DNA of 64,000 bases from Candidatus Methylophosphatis haderslevensis (GCA_016711925.1 JADJSA010000002.1:434001-498000), one strand, 5' to 3'; positions 16,704 to 26,922 are shown, numbered from the stretch's first letter. Numbers and translations: made by a program. Notes: generated by a model not told the origin, from the sequence alone.

Positions 16704-19097
16704 CTAGTTTCTCAAAGGCTTGCCGGTTTCCAGCATGTGCGCGACCCGCTGCTGGGTTTCGCCGGTCTTGAGCAAGGCAACGAACTGCTGGCGCTCGACG
16801 GCCAGCAGCCATTCCTCGTCCACCAGCGAACCGCTCTCGATGTCGCCGCCGCACAGCGCAGTGGCGGCAGCCTTGGCCACGCGGTAGTCATGGGCCGAAA
16901 TCATGCCGCCCTCCTTCATGTTGGCGAGCATCATCTCGAGTGTCGCGATCCCGTTGCGTCCGGCAACCGGAATCGCCACCGGCCGCAACCTGGGCCGGTA
17001 GCCGGCATCGGCCAGCGCGCGTGCCTGCGCCTTGGCGACATACAAGAGCTCGTGCGGGTTGAATGCGACGACATCGGACTCGCGCAGGAAACCGAGTTCC
17101 TTTGCCTCCAGCGCACTCTTCGACGCCCTGGCCATGGCGATCGTCATGAACACCGGCTGGATGAAATCGAACGGATCCTTGTTCGCGGTGCCCTGCGCCG
17201 CCCGGAAGGCGCGCAGCGCGAACTCCTTGCAGCCGCCGCCGGCGGGAATGAGCCCGACCCCTGCCTCGACCAGACCGATGTAGGACTCGAGCGCGGCGAC
17301 GGTCTTCGCGCAATGCATGACCAGTTCGCAACCGCCGCCCAGCGCAAGGCCGTTCACCGCGGCGACCACCGGCACCTGCGCGTACTTCACTGCCATCGCC
17401 ATTTGCTGGAAGCGCGCGACGAACTTGTCGATCGCGTCGATGCCACTGGTCTTGAGAATCTGGCCCGCCGCCAGCAGATCGGCCCCGACCGAAAACGGCG
17501 GCCTGGGCTGCCAGATCACCAGCCCGCGATGCCCGGATTCGGCGCGTGCGACCGCTTCGATGATCCCCTCGACTACAGCCGGTCCGAGCGAACACATCTT
17601 GCTCTTGAATGAGAGAATCGGAATGTCACGTCCGCTTGCCTCCGCGGTGTGCCACATCCGCACGGCGTCGTTCTCGAACAGGGTAATACCGGGATCCTGC
17701 TGCTCGCCCAGCACGCGCTCGGGAAACCACTGACGGCAATAGACCGCAAGCGGCGAGCGCGCCTGTATCGAGCCGGTCTTGGCCGAGTAGGACCCTTCGC
17801 CCGAATGAACGCCGGTGCGGCCATCGAACACCCACGCGGGCAGCGGCGCCGCGACCATCGCGCGGCCGGCATCGATGTCGGCCTTGACCGCGGCCGCGAT
17901 CTCCTGCCAACCGGCTGCCTGCCAGGTTTCGAACGGACCCTGGCTCCAGCCGAAGCCCCAGCGCATCGCAAAATCGACGTCGCGCGCGTTGTTGGCAATC
18001 GAACCCAGGTGCACGGCAGCGTAGTGAAACACATCGCGATAGATCGACCAGAGGAACTGCGCCTGCGCGCTGGCATGCTCGCGCAGCCGGGCGAATTTCT
18101 CGGCCGGATTCTTCAGCTTGAGGATGGCCAGAACCTCGGGCTCGACCGCGCCGGCCGACGGCCGGTAATCCTGTGCCTTCACATCGAGTACCAGGATGTC
18201 CTTGCCCTTCTTGGTGAAGATGCCGGCCCGCGTCTTTTGTCCGAGAGCGCCCTTCGCAATCAGTGCCTTCAGCCAGGCCGGGTTGCCGTAGAACTTGTGC
18301 CAAGGATCATCCACCAGCGTGTCGGCCATCGAATCGATGACATGCGCCATGGTGTCAAGACCGACCACGTCGGCGGTGCGATAGGTGGCGCTTTTCGGTC
18401 GACCGATCAGCGGCCCGGTCAGCGCATCCACCGCGTCGAAACCGAGGTCCAGCCGCTGCGTGTGATGCATGACGGCGAGAATCGAGAACACGCCGACGCG
18501 ATTGGCAACGAAACTCGGTGTATCGAGCGCGCGCACCACACCCTTGCCGAGCGTGGTGGTTAGAAAAGTCTCGAGATTGTCGAGCAGCGCGGCATCGGTG
18601 CCGGCGCACGGAATCAACTCCACCAGTTGCATGTAGCGCGGCGGATTGAAGAAGTGCACGCCGCAGAAGCGGCTGCGCAAGGCTGCCGGAAACGCCTCGG
18701 CCAGCGCATTGATCGACAGGCCCGAGGTATTGGTGGCGAATATCGCGTGCTCGCCGAGAAACGGCGCGACCTTGGCGTACAGATCGCGCTTCCATTCCAT
18801 CTTCTCCGCGATCGCCTCGATGATCACGTCGCAGCCGCGCAATTTGTCGAGATGCTGGTCGTAGTTGGCGGCTTCGATGAAATTGACCCGGTCGCGTGTG
18901 GCGAGCGGGCTCGGCTCGAGTTTTTTCAGCCCGTCGAGCGCCTTGCGGACGATGCCATTCGGATCACCCTCCCTGGCCGCGAGATCGAACAGAACCACCG
19001 GCACGTTGGCATTGGCGCAATGTGCCGCGATCTGCGCACCCATCACGCCGGCGCCCAGCACGGCCACTTTGCGGACGATGAAATTTGACTGGCTCAC
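16704..19097 (-). CDS. 3-hydroxyacyl-CoA dehydrogenase / enoyl-CoA hydratase fusion (FadN-like order)
   Basis: A 797-residue two-domain enzyme with the dehydrogenase first. An NAD-binding Rossmann motif (KVAVLGAGVMGAQIAAHCA) opens the protein, followed by CGVHFFNPPRYMQLVELIP and a C-terminal HAD domain to about 430. A crotonase domain lies at about 480-720 (AAVNGLALGGGCELVMHC, VGLIPAGGG). This domain order matches Bacillus FadN and related proteobacterial proteins, the reverse of FadB/FadJ. It catalyses two steps of beta-oxidation. Translation starts at GTG 19097 after AGGG. It is first in the operon with thiolase and hydratase. Confidence 0.93.
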   Translation of the reverse strand: MSQSNFIVRKVAVLGAGVMGAQIAAHCANANVPVVLFDLAAREGDPNGIVRKALDGLKKLEPSPLATRDRVNFIEAANYDQHLDKLRGCDVIIEAIAEKMEWKRDLYAKVAPFLGEHAIFATNTSGLSINALAEAFPAALRSRFCGVHFFNPPRYMQLVELIPCAGTDAALLDNLETFLTTTLGKGVVRALDTPSFVANRVGVFSILAVMHHTQRLDLGFDAVDALTGPLIGRPKSATYRTADVVGLDTMAHVIDSMADTLVDDPWHKFYGNPAWLKALIAKGALGQKTRAGIFTKKGKDILVLDVKAQDYRPSAGAVEPEVLAILKLKNPAEKFARLREHASAQAQFLWSIYRDVFHYAAVHLGSIANNARDVDFAMRWGFGWSQGPFETWQAAGWQEIAAAVKADIDAGRAMVAAPLPAWVFDGRTGVHSGEGSYSAKTGSIQARSPLAVYCRQWFPERVLGEQQDPGITLFENDAVRMWHTAEASGRDIPILSFKSKMCSLGPAVVEGIIEAVARAESGHRGLVIWQPRPPFSVGADLLAAGQILKTSGIDAIDKFVARFQQMAMAVKYAQVPVVAAVNGLALGGGCELVMHCAKTVAALESYIGLVEAGVGLIPAGGGCKEFALRAFRAAQGTANKDPFDFIQPVFMTIAMARASKSALEAKELGFLRESDVVAFNPHELLYVAKAQARALADAGYRPRLRPVAIPVAGRNGIATLEMMLANMKEGGMISAHDYRVAKAAATALCGGDIESGSLVDEEWLLAVERQQFVALLKTGETQQRVAHMLETGKPLRN

Positions 19098-19138
19098 GGT
19101 GGTAGCACCCTAGACTGGAAATCGCATTCATGAAAGAC

Positions 19139-19159
19139 GGGGGCGGAGAATCCGCCCCC
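19139..19159 (-). terminator. rho-independent terminator after fadL
   Basis: A 9-bp perfect stem (GGGGGCGGA / TCCGCCCCC) with a 3-base loop, 15 bases after the fadL stop on the minus strand. GTCTTTC follows in the transcript. It separates fadL from the downstream beta-oxidation operon. Confidence 0.75.
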
Positions 19160-19174
19160 TTGCTGCGGCAGGAA

Positions 19175-20521
19175 TCAGAATTTGTGCGAGTATTGAACGG
19201 CGAGGATATCGACGCTGTTCGAGTTGTAGTTGCCGATAAGGAAACCCTGCAGCGCCTGGGACTGGCCGCCACCCGAGTTGTCGCGAATCGTCCCGTTCTT
19301 GATGAAGATGTGCGTATAGCCGAAGTCGATGGCACCGGCGGCGCTGACCTTGTACTGTCCGCCCAACGACAGCCAGTAGCGATCCATGTCGGGCAGGCGC
19401 GGCGTGCGGAATTCAGCCTCGACCGGCGCCTGGTCGTAGGCTACGCCCGCGCGCAACTTCAGCGCATCCGAGTACTTGTAGGCACCGCCGAACGCAACGC
19501 GAACCGTGTTGCGCCAGTTCTCCTCGGTATTGCTTAGCAGCGTGCCGTCGGTGCGATAGATCGAGAGCCGTGGAATCTTGGCCCAGCCAGTCCAGGAGAC
19601 GTCGCCCATCATCTCCCATTGCTCCGAGAGCTTCTGATGCACGCTGAATGTCGCCACGTCCGGCAATTCGATATCGAGCTTGATCGGACCATTCGGTGTC
19701 GCGCCTGCCATGATGGCGTTGGCGGTCGGGTTGGCGCTGGTCGGTCGATCGAAGGTCACGTCTCCGGTGACGTTGTACTTGATCTTGGAACGATATGCCG
19801 CACCGAGGCGGGTCGACGGCGAGACCTGGAAGATCGCGCCGAGGTTGTAGCCCCAGCCGGTATCGTCGCCCTTGACCTTGCTGGTTCCCTCGAGTCCCGG
19901 AATGAGGATCGCATTGCGCGAACCGGCCGCGATAATCGTGCTGTAGGCAACCGCACTGGTCAGTTCGGCATCGAGGCGCTGAAAGTTCAAACCGGCACCG
20001 ATCGAGATCTGGTCATTGATCTTGTAGGCGATCGACGGGTTGATGTTGATCGTTCTGACTTCGGACTTGATCCCATGGTAGCGGCCGATCCAGTCCGAGT
20101 CGTACTCCGTTTTGAGCCCGAACGGGGCGTTGATGCCCAGACCGATACCCAGCGATGGCGTGAGCTGCATCGTGAAATAGGTTGCCGGAACGAACGCCAG
20201 ATCTCCCGCGTCGCCCCCATTGGCCGAGCCGAGCGGATTCAGCGGCGAACCGGCGGTGGAACCGTCATTGCTGAACTTCGCCTGCGGCTTGATGAGGCTC
20301 CCCGCGATCACCGCCTGTATCCCCGGCAGGTAGGTCATGCCGGCCGGGTTGAAGAACACGGTGCTGGCATCTTCGGCGACCGCCGCCGTGCCGGAATAGG
20401 CAGAGCCCAGTCCACTGGCGTTCTGCTCCATCAACTGAAAGCCGGCTGCCATTGCCGATCCGGAGCACAGGCCGGCGATCAGCAGCGGCAAGGTACGGAC
20501 GGCAATTCTTGTTCGCGTCAT
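19175..20521 (-). CDS. fadL: FadL-family long-chain fatty acid outer-membrane transporter
   Basis: A 448-residue outer-membrane porin with a signal peptide ending near SGSAMA. The mature N-terminus AGFQLMEQNASGLG is followed by AVAEDASTVFFNPAGMTYLPG, the plug-domain signature of FadL/TodX/OmpP1. The protein ends in VQYSHKF with the terminal aromatic of beta-barrels. It moves long-chain fatty acids or other hydrophobic compounds across the outer membrane. The start at 20521 has a strong Shine-Dalgarno (GAGGAG); the frame extends upstream, but without a signal-peptide-like start. Its own 150-bp upstream gap and downstream terminator suggest separate transcription. Confidence 0.95.
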   Translation of the reverse strand: MTRTRIAVRTLPLLIAGLCSGSAMAAGFQLMEQNASGLGSAYSGTAAVAEDASTVFFNPAGMTYLPGIQAVIAGSLIKPQAKFSNDGSTAGSPLNPLGSANGGDAGDLAFVPATYFTMQLTPSLGIGLGINAPFGLKTEYDSDWIGRYHGIKSEVRTININPSIAYKINDQISIGAGLNFQRLDAELTSAVAYSTIIAAGSRNAILIPGLEGTSKVKGDDTGWGYNLGAIFQVSPSTRLGAAYRSKIKYNVTGDVTFDRPTSANPTANAIMAGATPNGPIKLDIELPDVATFSVHQKLSEQWEMMGDVSWTGWAKIPRLSIYRTDGTLLSNTEENWRNTVRVAFGGAYKYSDALKLRAGVAYDQAPVEAEFRTPRLPDMDRYWLSLGGQYKVSAAGAIDFGYTHIFIKNGTIRDNSGGGQSQALQGFLIGNYNSNSVDILAVQYSHKF

Positions 20522-20671
20522 TTCTAGTCTCCTCATCCGATTTGCACAAAAGGTTGGTGCGGGCTGGTTTGCTGGTCGCGCTGCCCGCTGCAAGCGACCG
20601 GTCATTCGATTCTACGCCCGGCACATCGCCTCATTCGCGGCGCGGCACACGGTGTCGCAATTGTGCAACAA

Positions 20672-21073
20672 TCACCTGACTCCCGTCGGAATTTCCCGCT
20701 TGCGCCCCTGCAAATCGACGGCAACGTAAGTCAGCGTCGCTTCGGTTACCTTCACCACCAGCGGATCGGTCGGATGACGCAGTGCAAACACTTCGACATC
20801 GACCGTTATCGAGGTCCGCCCGACGCGCACTACCTCGGCATAGAAACTCACCACGTCGCCAACCGATACCGGCTGCTTGAAGACGAAGGCATTGACCGCG
20901 ACCGAGACAACCCGTCCGCGCGAACGCTGCGACGCAACAACCCCGGCCGCAATGTCGACCTGGGACATGATCCAGCCGCCGAATATGTCGCCGGCCGGAT
21001 TGGTATCGGCCGGCATCGTCGCAACGCGGAGCGTCGGCTGTTTGTCGGGCAGTACCGTCGGCTGTTCTGACAT
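20672..21073 (-). CDS. acyl-CoA thioesterase, YciA-like hotdog fold
   Basis: A 133-residue hotdog-fold thioesterase (MSEQPTVLPDKQPTLRVATM). It carries the signature MPADTNPAGDIFGGWIMSQVD, with the conserved Asn/Asp pair, then GDVVSFYAEVVRVGRTS. Such enzymes hydrolyse acyl-CoAs to free CoA. An alternative ATG at 21115 (MTEPGFLRQP) overlaps the fadJ stop as ATGA, like other junctions in this operon, and would add 14 residues. The shorter start matches the family N-terminus. It is the last gene of the TetR-fadE-fadI-fadJ run. Confidence 0.88.
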   Translation of the reverse strand: MSEQPTVLPDKQPTLRVATMPADTNPAGDIFGGWIMSQVDIAAGVVASQRSRGRVVSVAVNAFVFKQPVSVGDVVSFYAEVVRVGRTSITVDVEVFALRHPTDPLVVKVTEATLTYVAVDLQGRKREIPTGVR

Positions 21074-21111
21074 TGGTCTGGCGTCTGGCTGGCGGAGGAA
21101 ACCGGGTTCGG

Positions 21112-23097
21112 TCATGCGGCGCGCGGCAATGCCCGCGCAGCTTGCGCAGGGCGGGGTTTGGGCGACGCGGGCCGCGCGCCGAGATGATTCATCGGGCCGC
21201 CGGTGAAGGGCGCGAAGCCGGTACCGAAGATGACGCCCGCGTCGGCCAGATCGGCATCGGCCACCACGTCTTGCTCGACACACCGGCGCGTGGCATCGAG
21301 CAGTGGCTGGATGATGCGCTGCGCCAAACCCTCGGGCACGGCGCCTGTCTTGCCCTTTTGCGCCTTGCCGTCGTGCCAGGAATAAAACCCCTTCCCGGCC
21401 TTCTTGCCCAGGCTGCCTGCAGCCACGAGTTGGGACAGGTGCTTGGGTGGCGCAGCCGCCCCGGTCAGCGCCTTGCCCGCGGCCATCGCGACATCCAGGC
21501 CGACCAGATCGACCAGTTCGATCGGCCCCATCGGCATGCCGAAATCGGTCAGCGCGCGATCGATCGCCTCGGGCGCCACACCTTCATCGACGCAGCGCAT
21601 CGCCTCCAGCATGTAGGGGCCGAGTACCGCATTGACCAGGAAGCCAGGCGCGCTCGCCACCGGCAGGGGCAGTTTGTCGATCTGCTTGACGAAGGCGGCC
21701 GCCCGCCGCGCCATTGCCGGGTCGGTATCGGCCGCGCTGACCACTTCGACCAGCGGCATCTTCGCCACCGGATTGAAGAAATGGATGCCCACCAGCCGCG
21801 CCGGGTTCTGCAGCACCGCGCCGATATCCTCGATCCTCAGGCTGGACGTATTGGTGGCGAGCACAGCCTCAGCCTTGATCATTGGCTCCAGCGCCGCCAG
21901 CAGTTTGTGCTTGGCCTCGAGGTTCTCGAAGATCGCCTCGATCACCACATCCGCCTGCCGCACGCCGCGGCCATCGACATCCGGCACGATGCGTTCGAGC
22001 ATCATCCGCGCCTTGAGCTTGTCGCCACGACACTTGCGCTCGAATACCCTGGCGGCGCGCTTGATTGCCGGCGCGATGCGCTCGATGCCCTGATCCTGCA
22101 AGGTCACGGTCATGCCGCGGCCGGCGCACCAGGCGGCGATGTCGCCGCCCATGGTCCCGGCGCCGATGACGTGAACATGGCTGGCCTCGAAGCCGCTGTC
22201 CTTGCCGAAACCCTTCAGCCGTTCCTGCAGGAAGAACACTCGCACCAGGTTGCGCGTGGTCGGCGAGGCGACGATCGCGTCGAGCGAGGTCGGCCTGTCC
22301 GCCGGCACGGCCAACGCGTTGCCGCCGAACTTCGACCACATATCGAGAATCGCGTAGGGCGCCGGGTAGTGCTTCTGTTGCGCGCGCCTGGCCACTTGCG
22401 CACGCGCCTGTCGGGCGACAACAGCCTTCAACGGGCCGTTGAGCAGTTTCTGCAACAGCGGCAGTTCGCGCGCCGGCTTGCGCGAGAGCACCAGCGCCCG
22501 CGCCGCGTTGTGCATGACGCGCGCCGGCACGCATTCATCGACCAGGCCGAGTTTCTTCGCCTTGCGCGCATCGACACCCTTGCCGGTCAGCATCATGTCG
22601 AGCGCGGCGGCGGGACCGGTCACCTGCGGCAGCCGAAGCATGCCGCCCCATCCGGGAACGATGCCGAGCATGACCTCGGGCAATGCGAGTCGGGTAGCCG
22701 GCTCGTCGACCGCCACCCGGTAGCGGCACGCCAGCGCGAGCTCCAGTCCGCCGCCGAGGCAATGTCCGCGAATCAGTGCGCAGGTCGGGTAAGCGATGGC
22801 GGCCAGCCGGTTGAACAGCTCCCAGCCGCGGCCAACCAGCTCGCGCGCCTTTTGCGGCGAATCGAGCCGGGTGAATTCCTCGATGTCCGCGCCGGCGATG
22901 AATCCTGCATCTTTGCCAGACAGGAAAACTGCCGCGGCCGGCGGATAACGCTCGAGATCGTCCAGCACGGTCGCCAGTTCGGTCATCACTTCGACCGAGA
23001 GCTTGTTCATCGGCGAGCAGGCAACGTCGAGCGTGATCCATGCGATGCGATCGTCGTCGCGGCGGATGCGCCAGTGTCGATAGGGATTCATGTTCAT
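21112..23097 (-). CDS. fadJ: FadJ/FadB-type enoyl-CoA hydratase / 3-hydroxyacyl-CoA dehydrogenase
   Basis: A 661-residue bifunctional beta-oxidation enzyme with the hydratase first. The crotonase domain has SGKDAGFIAGADIEEF, GHCLGGGLELALACRYR and PEVMLGIVPGWGG, with both catalytic Glu residues. The dehydrogenase starts at about 300 with VHVIGAGTMGGDIAAWCA, then ATNTSSLRIEDI and VGIHFFNPVAKMPLVEV. The HAD C-domain contains FLVNAVLGPYMLEAM and ends near TGFAPFTGGPM. The start at 23097 (MNMNPYRHW) overlaps the fadI stop as ATGA. The last 20 residues are a low-complexity tail. Confidence 0.95.
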   Translation of the reverse strand: MNMNPYRHWRIRRDDDRIAWITLDVACSPMNKLSVEVMTELATVLDDLERYPPAAAVFLSGKDAGFIAGADIEEFTRLDSPQKARELVGRGWELFNRLAAIAYPTCALIRGHCLGGGLELALACRYRVAVDEPATRLALPEVMLGIVPGWGGMLRLPQVTGPAAALDMMLTGKGVDARKAKKLGLVDECVPARVMHNAARALVLSRKPARELPLLQKLLNGPLKAVVARQARAQVARRAQQKHYPAPYAILDMWSKFGGNALAVPADRPTSLDAIVASPTTRNLVRVFFLQERLKGFGKDSGFEASHVHVIGAGTMGGDIAAWCAGRGMTVTLQDQGIERIAPAIKRAARVFERKCRGDKLKARMMLERIVPDVDGRGVRQADVVIEAIFENLEAKHKLLAALEPMIKAEAVLATNTSSLRIEDIGAVLQNPARLVGIHFFNPVAKMPLVEVVSAADTDPAMARRAAAFVKQIDKLPLPVASAPGFLVNAVLGPYMLEAMRCVDEGVAPEAIDRALTDFGMPMGPIELVDLVGLDVAMAAGKALTGAAAPPKHLSQLVAAGSLGKKAGKGFYSWHDGKAQKGKTGAVPEGLAQRIIQPLLDATRRCVEQDVVADADLADAGVIFGTGFAPFTGGPMNHLGARPASPKPRPAQAARALPRAA

Positions 23098-24371
23098 GCC
23101 TCCACCAGCATGGCGCCGCCCTGGCCGCCGCCGATGCAAATCGAGGCGATGCCACGGCCGCCGCCGCGGCGCTTCAGTATGTTGAGCAAATGCAGCACGA
23201 TGCGCGCACCCGAAGCGCCGACCGGGTGTCCGAGCGCGATCGCGCCGCCATCGATGTTGAGCTTGCCTTCATCGAGTTGTCCGAGCACCTCCGGCAAGCC
23301 GAGTTGTTCGCGGCAGTACGCCTGGTCTTGCCAGGCCGCGATGCAGCCCAGCACCTGCGCCGCAAACGCTTCATTGATTTCCCATGCGTCGAGATCGTTC
23401 AGGCCAAGTCCATGGCGCTGCAGAATCGGCGTCGCGGCGTGCACCGGCCCGAGCCCCATCTGCGCCGGGTCGAGCCCCGCCCACTGCGTATCGACGATGC
23501 GGCCGAGCGGCTCGAGACCATGCCGGTTCACCGCCTCGTCGGACGCGAGAATCAGCCAGGCCGCGCCGTCGGTGATCTGCGAGGAGTTCGCTGCCGTGAC
23601 ATTGCCGTACTTGCGATCGAAAAACGGCTTGAGCTTGGCCAGATTCTGCATCGATGTATCGCGCCGCACGCCGTCGTCGGCCTGATAGAGCTCGCCGTCG
23701 GGACCGACCAGCGGCACGATCTCGTCGAAACGGCCGGCGTCCTGCGCGGCGGCAACGCGCTGATGGCTGCGCATGGCGTAGGCATCCATCTGCTGGCGGT
23801 CGATGCCGAAGCGAAAGGCGATGTTCTCGGCGGTCTGCCCCATGATCTGGCCGATCACCGGGTCGGTCAGGCCTTTCATGATGCCGATCACCGGCGCCAG
23901 GTAGCCGAGCCTGAAGCGCGTCAGTTGAGCGGCGCGCTGGCCGAGCGTGCGCGACGAGGCAAACGCGGCAAACCAGCGAGTCATCGCGTCGGAGTACAGC
24001 AGCGGCGCGCGCGACAGCGCATCCACGCCGCCGGCCAGCACCAGATGGGAGCGCCCGGCCTCGATATTGACGATCGCCGAATCGAGCGCCTGCATGCCCG
24101 AGGCGCAATTGCGCATCACGGTCCACCCTGGCACCTGCTGGCCGCAGCCCATGCGCAGCGCGACGACACGGCCGATGTTGGTCTCGTCCGGCGATGGCGA
24201 GGCGCAGCCGAGTATCACCTCGTCGAGATCACCGGCCGCAAAGCGCTGGCGCGACAGCAGCGCCCTGCCGGCCGCAACCGCCAGATCGCTCGCCGCGAAC
24301 GGTCCCGGCGCGTTGCGCGCCTTGAGAAACGGAGTTCGCGCGCCGTCCACGACATGAATGGGTTGTTTCAT
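23094..24371 (-). CDS. fadI: FadI-type 3-ketoacyl-CoA thiolase
   Basis: A 425-residue thiolase with nucleophile motif TVMRNCASGMQALDS, INEAFAAQ, GGAIALGHPVGASGA and the C-terminal catalytic SICIGGGQGGAML. The longer form and 'MRNCASG' context resemble trifunctional-enzyme beta-subunit/FadI thiolases rather than FadA. The start is MKQPIHVVDGARTPF at 24371; the frame is open upstream, but without thiolase sequence. It is coupled to fadJ by an ATGA overlap and probably forms a complex with it. It lies 85 bases after fadE. Confidence 0.95.
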   Translation of the reverse strand: MKQPIHVVDGARTPFLKARNAPGPFAASDLAVAAGRALLSRQRFAAGDLDEVILGCASPSPDETNIGRVVALRMGCGQQVPGWTVMRNCASGMQALDSAIVNIEAGRSHLVLAGGVDALSRAPLLYSDAMTRWFAAFASSRTLGQRAAQLTRFRLGYLAPVIGIMKGLTDPVIGQIMGQTAENIAFRFGIDRQQMDAYAMRSHQRVAAAQDAGRFDEIVPLVGPDGELYQADDGVRRDTSMQNLAKLKPFFDRKYGNVTAANSSQITDGAAWLILASDEAVNRHGLEPLGRIVDTQWAGLDPAQMGLGPVHAATPILQRHGLGLNDLDAWEINEAFAAQVLGCIAAWQDQAYCREQLGLPEVLGQLDEGKLNIDGGAIALGHPVGASGARIVLHLLNILKRRGGGRGIASICIGGGQGGAMLVEA

Positions 24372-24456
24372 TCCGAACACCTCGCCGACCGGGCGCCGGG
24401 GCAAGGCTTCATGGGTCGAAGCCTCATCCGATCGCCGCCGATCTTCAATTGACCGC

Positions 24457-26922
24457 TCAAGCCACGGCGCGCAAGCCGCGCGGACCTTCCGCCGCCCGGT
24501 GGATGCCGAGATCCTGCGGGAAATCGTCGACCCGGATCGCCTTGTCGCGCAGTTCGTCGCGCCGCGCGAGCAAGGCCTGCTCCGCCGATGTAATGACGCC
24601 TGCCGCGCATGCGCTGGCGGCAAGTTGCGCACCGCGCCCGCTGATCCGCCCGGCCTTGACGGCGGCACGCATCTTCGCTTCGATCGCTTCGGATTGCACC
24701 GTCGCTTCGAGCGCGAGTTCGATCACGCCGACCGGATCGTCCTCGTCGCGTGGCACGTACATGCCGGCGGTCAGGCGGTCACGCGTCGCGGACGGCTCGA
24801 TCAACAGGTTGGCCACCTGCGCGCCAAGCCGGTCGGAAGGCACGACATACGGACGCCCCAGCGGGAAGATCAGCCGGCGCAGCAGGAACGACATCACGCG
24901 GCCGGGGAAGTTGGAGATGACGCCCTCGAACGCGTTCTGCGCCTTGAACATCGCATCCCAGATCGCCCAGTGCATCAGGGGCGCATCGGCCTGCTGGCGG
25001 CCTTCCGCTTCGAAGCGCTTGAGCGTGGCGCTCGACAGGTAGAGCAGCGACAGGATGTCGCCAAGCCGCGCCGAGAGCTTCTCCTTGCGCTTGAGATCGC
25101 CACCCATGGTGGCCATCGCGACGTCGGCGACGAACGCCAGCGCGGAGGAAAAGCGGGTCAACTGCTGGTAGTAGCGCTTGGTCTCCGGCGCGATGTCGTG
25201 CGGGACGCCGACGAAGTGCGAACCGGTCATACCCATTACCAGCGTGCGCGCCGTGTTGCGCACCGCGTAGCCGAAATGCGAAAACACCGCGTCATCGAAT
25301 TCGACCAGCGCCTTCGCGCGATCCGGGTTGCCGGCGGCAAGCATGCCGCGCAGCACGTAGGGATGGCAGCGGATCGCCCCCTGCCCGAAAATGATCAGGC
25401 TGCGGGTCAGGATGTTGGCGCCTTCGACAGTGATGCCGATCGGCAACTGCTGGTAGGCACGCCCGAGGAAGTTCGATGGCCCGAGGCAGATGCCCTTGCC
25501 GCCGACGATGTCCATGCCGTCGGTGACGACCTGGCGCGCGCGCTCGGTGACGTGGTATTTGACGATCGCCGAGACGACCGAGGGCTTCTCGCCCAGGTCG
25601 ATAGCTCCGGCGGTCATGACCCGCGCCGCATCCATCATGTAGAGATTGCCGCCCATCCGCGTCAGCGGCTCCTGAATGCCCTCGAAGCGGCCGATCGCGG
25701 TCTTGAACTGGCTGCGCACGCGCGAATAGCCGCCGACCGTGCGCACCGCCAGCTTGGCCATGCCGGTGTTGGAGCCCGGCAGCGAGATCGAGCGGCCCGC
25801 CGCAAGGCATTCCATCAGCATGCGCCAGCCCTGGCCGGCCATCTTCGGCCCGCCGATGATCCAGTCGAGCGGCATGAAGACATCCTTGCCCCAGTTGGGA
25901 CCGTTCTGGAATACCGCATTCAGCGGAATGTGGCGGCGGCCGATATGCACGCCCGGATGGTCGGTCGGAATCAGCGCGCACGTTATGCCGAGATCCTCGA
26001 CGTCGCCGAGCAGCTTGTCCGGGTCGTAAAGGCGGAAGGCCAGGCCGAGCAGCGTGGAGACCGGCCCGAGCGTGATGTAACGCTTGTCCCATGTGACTCG
26101 CATGCCGAGGACTTCGCGACCCTCCCAGATGCCCTTGCAGATGACGCCGAAGTCGGGGATCGACGCGGCGTCCGAGCCGGCGTGCGGGCTGGTCAGCGCG
26201 AAACAGGGGGTCTCCAGCCCCTTGGCGAGGCGCGGCAGGTAGTGGTTCTTCTGCGCATCGGTGCCGTACTGGAGCAGCAATTCTGCCGGCCCGAGCGAAT
26301 TGGGCACCATCACCGTCACCGCGCTCGCAGAGCAGCGTGTGGACAGTTTGGTGATCACCTGCGAATGCATGTAGGCGGAGAACTCCTTGCCGCCGTACTG
26401 GCGCGGAATGATCATGCCGAGGAAGCCCTTTTCGCGGATGAACTGCCAGACGTGAGGCGGCAGATCGCCCAGTTCGTGCGAGCATTCCCAGTCGTTCGAC
26501 ATGCGGCAGAGTTCTTCCGTCTCGTTGTCGAGGAAGCTCTGTTCCTCGGCCGTCAGAGTGGGCTGCGGAAATGCCAGCAGCTTGTTCCAGTCCGGACGGC
26601 CGCGAAACAGCTCGCCCTCCCACCATACGGTGCCGGCTTCCAGCGCAATGCGCTCGGTTTCCGACATCGGCGGCAGAATCTTGCGGTAGCCGGACAGCAG
26701 CGGCGCGCTGACCAGCGCCCGGCGCAACGGTTTGAGGTTGAACAGCGCGGCGACGAGCAAGTAGCCGCCACCCGCAAGCACGACTGCCAGCACCGTCCAG
26801 CCGCCGAGCCAGGCCGCGGCACCCAGCCAGGCCGCGCCGGCCAGCGTCCACAACGCCAGCGGTGCGCCCAGGTAGGCGAGGATTACCGCAATCAGCGGCA
26901 GTGCGAGAATCATCCAGATCAT
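24457..26922 (-). CDS. fadE: FadE-type acyl-CoA dehydrogenase
   Basis: An 821-residue enzyme, close to the length of E. coli FadE (814). Two N-terminal hydrophobic helices (MIWMILALPLIAVILAYLG and the region near residue 30) are followed by the FAD-dependent dehydrogenase core and the long DUF1974 C-terminus. Landmarks are KGFLGMIIPRQYGGKEFSA, PCFALTSPHAGSDAASIPD and GKGICLGPSNFLGRAYQQLP. It catalyses the first step of beta-oxidation with electrons to ETF. AGGAG precedes the ATG at 26922. The ATG overlaps the TetR stop as ATGA, so regulator and enzyme are co-transcribed. Confidence 0.96.
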   Translation of the reverse strand: MIWMILALPLIAVILAYLGAPLALWTLAGAAWLGAAAWLGGWTVLAVVLAGGGYLLVAALFNLKPLRRALVSAPLLSGYRKILPPMSETERIALEAGTVWWEGELFRGRPDWNKLLAFPQPTLTAEEQSFLDNETEELCRMSNDWECSHELGDLPPHVWQFIREKGFLGMIIPRQYGGKEFSAYMHSQVITKLSTRCSASAVTVMVPNSLGPAELLLQYGTDAQKNHYLPRLAKGLETPCFALTSPHAGSDAASIPDFGVICKGIWEGREVLGMRVTWDKRYITLGPVSTLLGLAFRLYDPDKLLGDVEDLGITCALIPTDHPGVHIGRRHIPLNAVFQNGPNWGKDVFMPLDWIIGGPKMAGQGWRMLMECLAAGRSISLPGSNTGMAKLAVRTVGGYSRVRSQFKTAIGRFEGIQEPLTRMGGNLYMMDAARVMTAGAIDLGEKPSVVSAIVKYHVTERARQVVTDGMDIVGGKGICLGPSNFLGRAYQQLPIGITVEGANILTRSLIIFGQGAIRCHPYVLRGMLAAGNPDRAKALVEFDDAVFSHFGYAVRNTARTLVMGMTGSHFVGVPHDIAPETKRYYQQLTRFSSALAFVADVAMATMGGDLKRKEKLSARLGDILSLLYLSSATLKRFEAEGRQQADAPLMHWAIWDAMFKAQNAFEGVISNFPGRVMSFLLRRLIFPLGRPYVVPSDRLGAQVANLLIEPSATRDRLTAGMYVPRDEDDPVGVIELALEATVQSEAIEAKMRAAVKAGRISGRGAQLAASACAAGVITSAEQALLARRDELRDKAIRVDDFPQDLGIHRAAEGPRGLRAVA

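Noticed and set aside
21073..23685. 870-codon plus-strand reading opposite fadJ
   Set aside because: Antisense shadow of fadJ and fadI with no recognisable motif.
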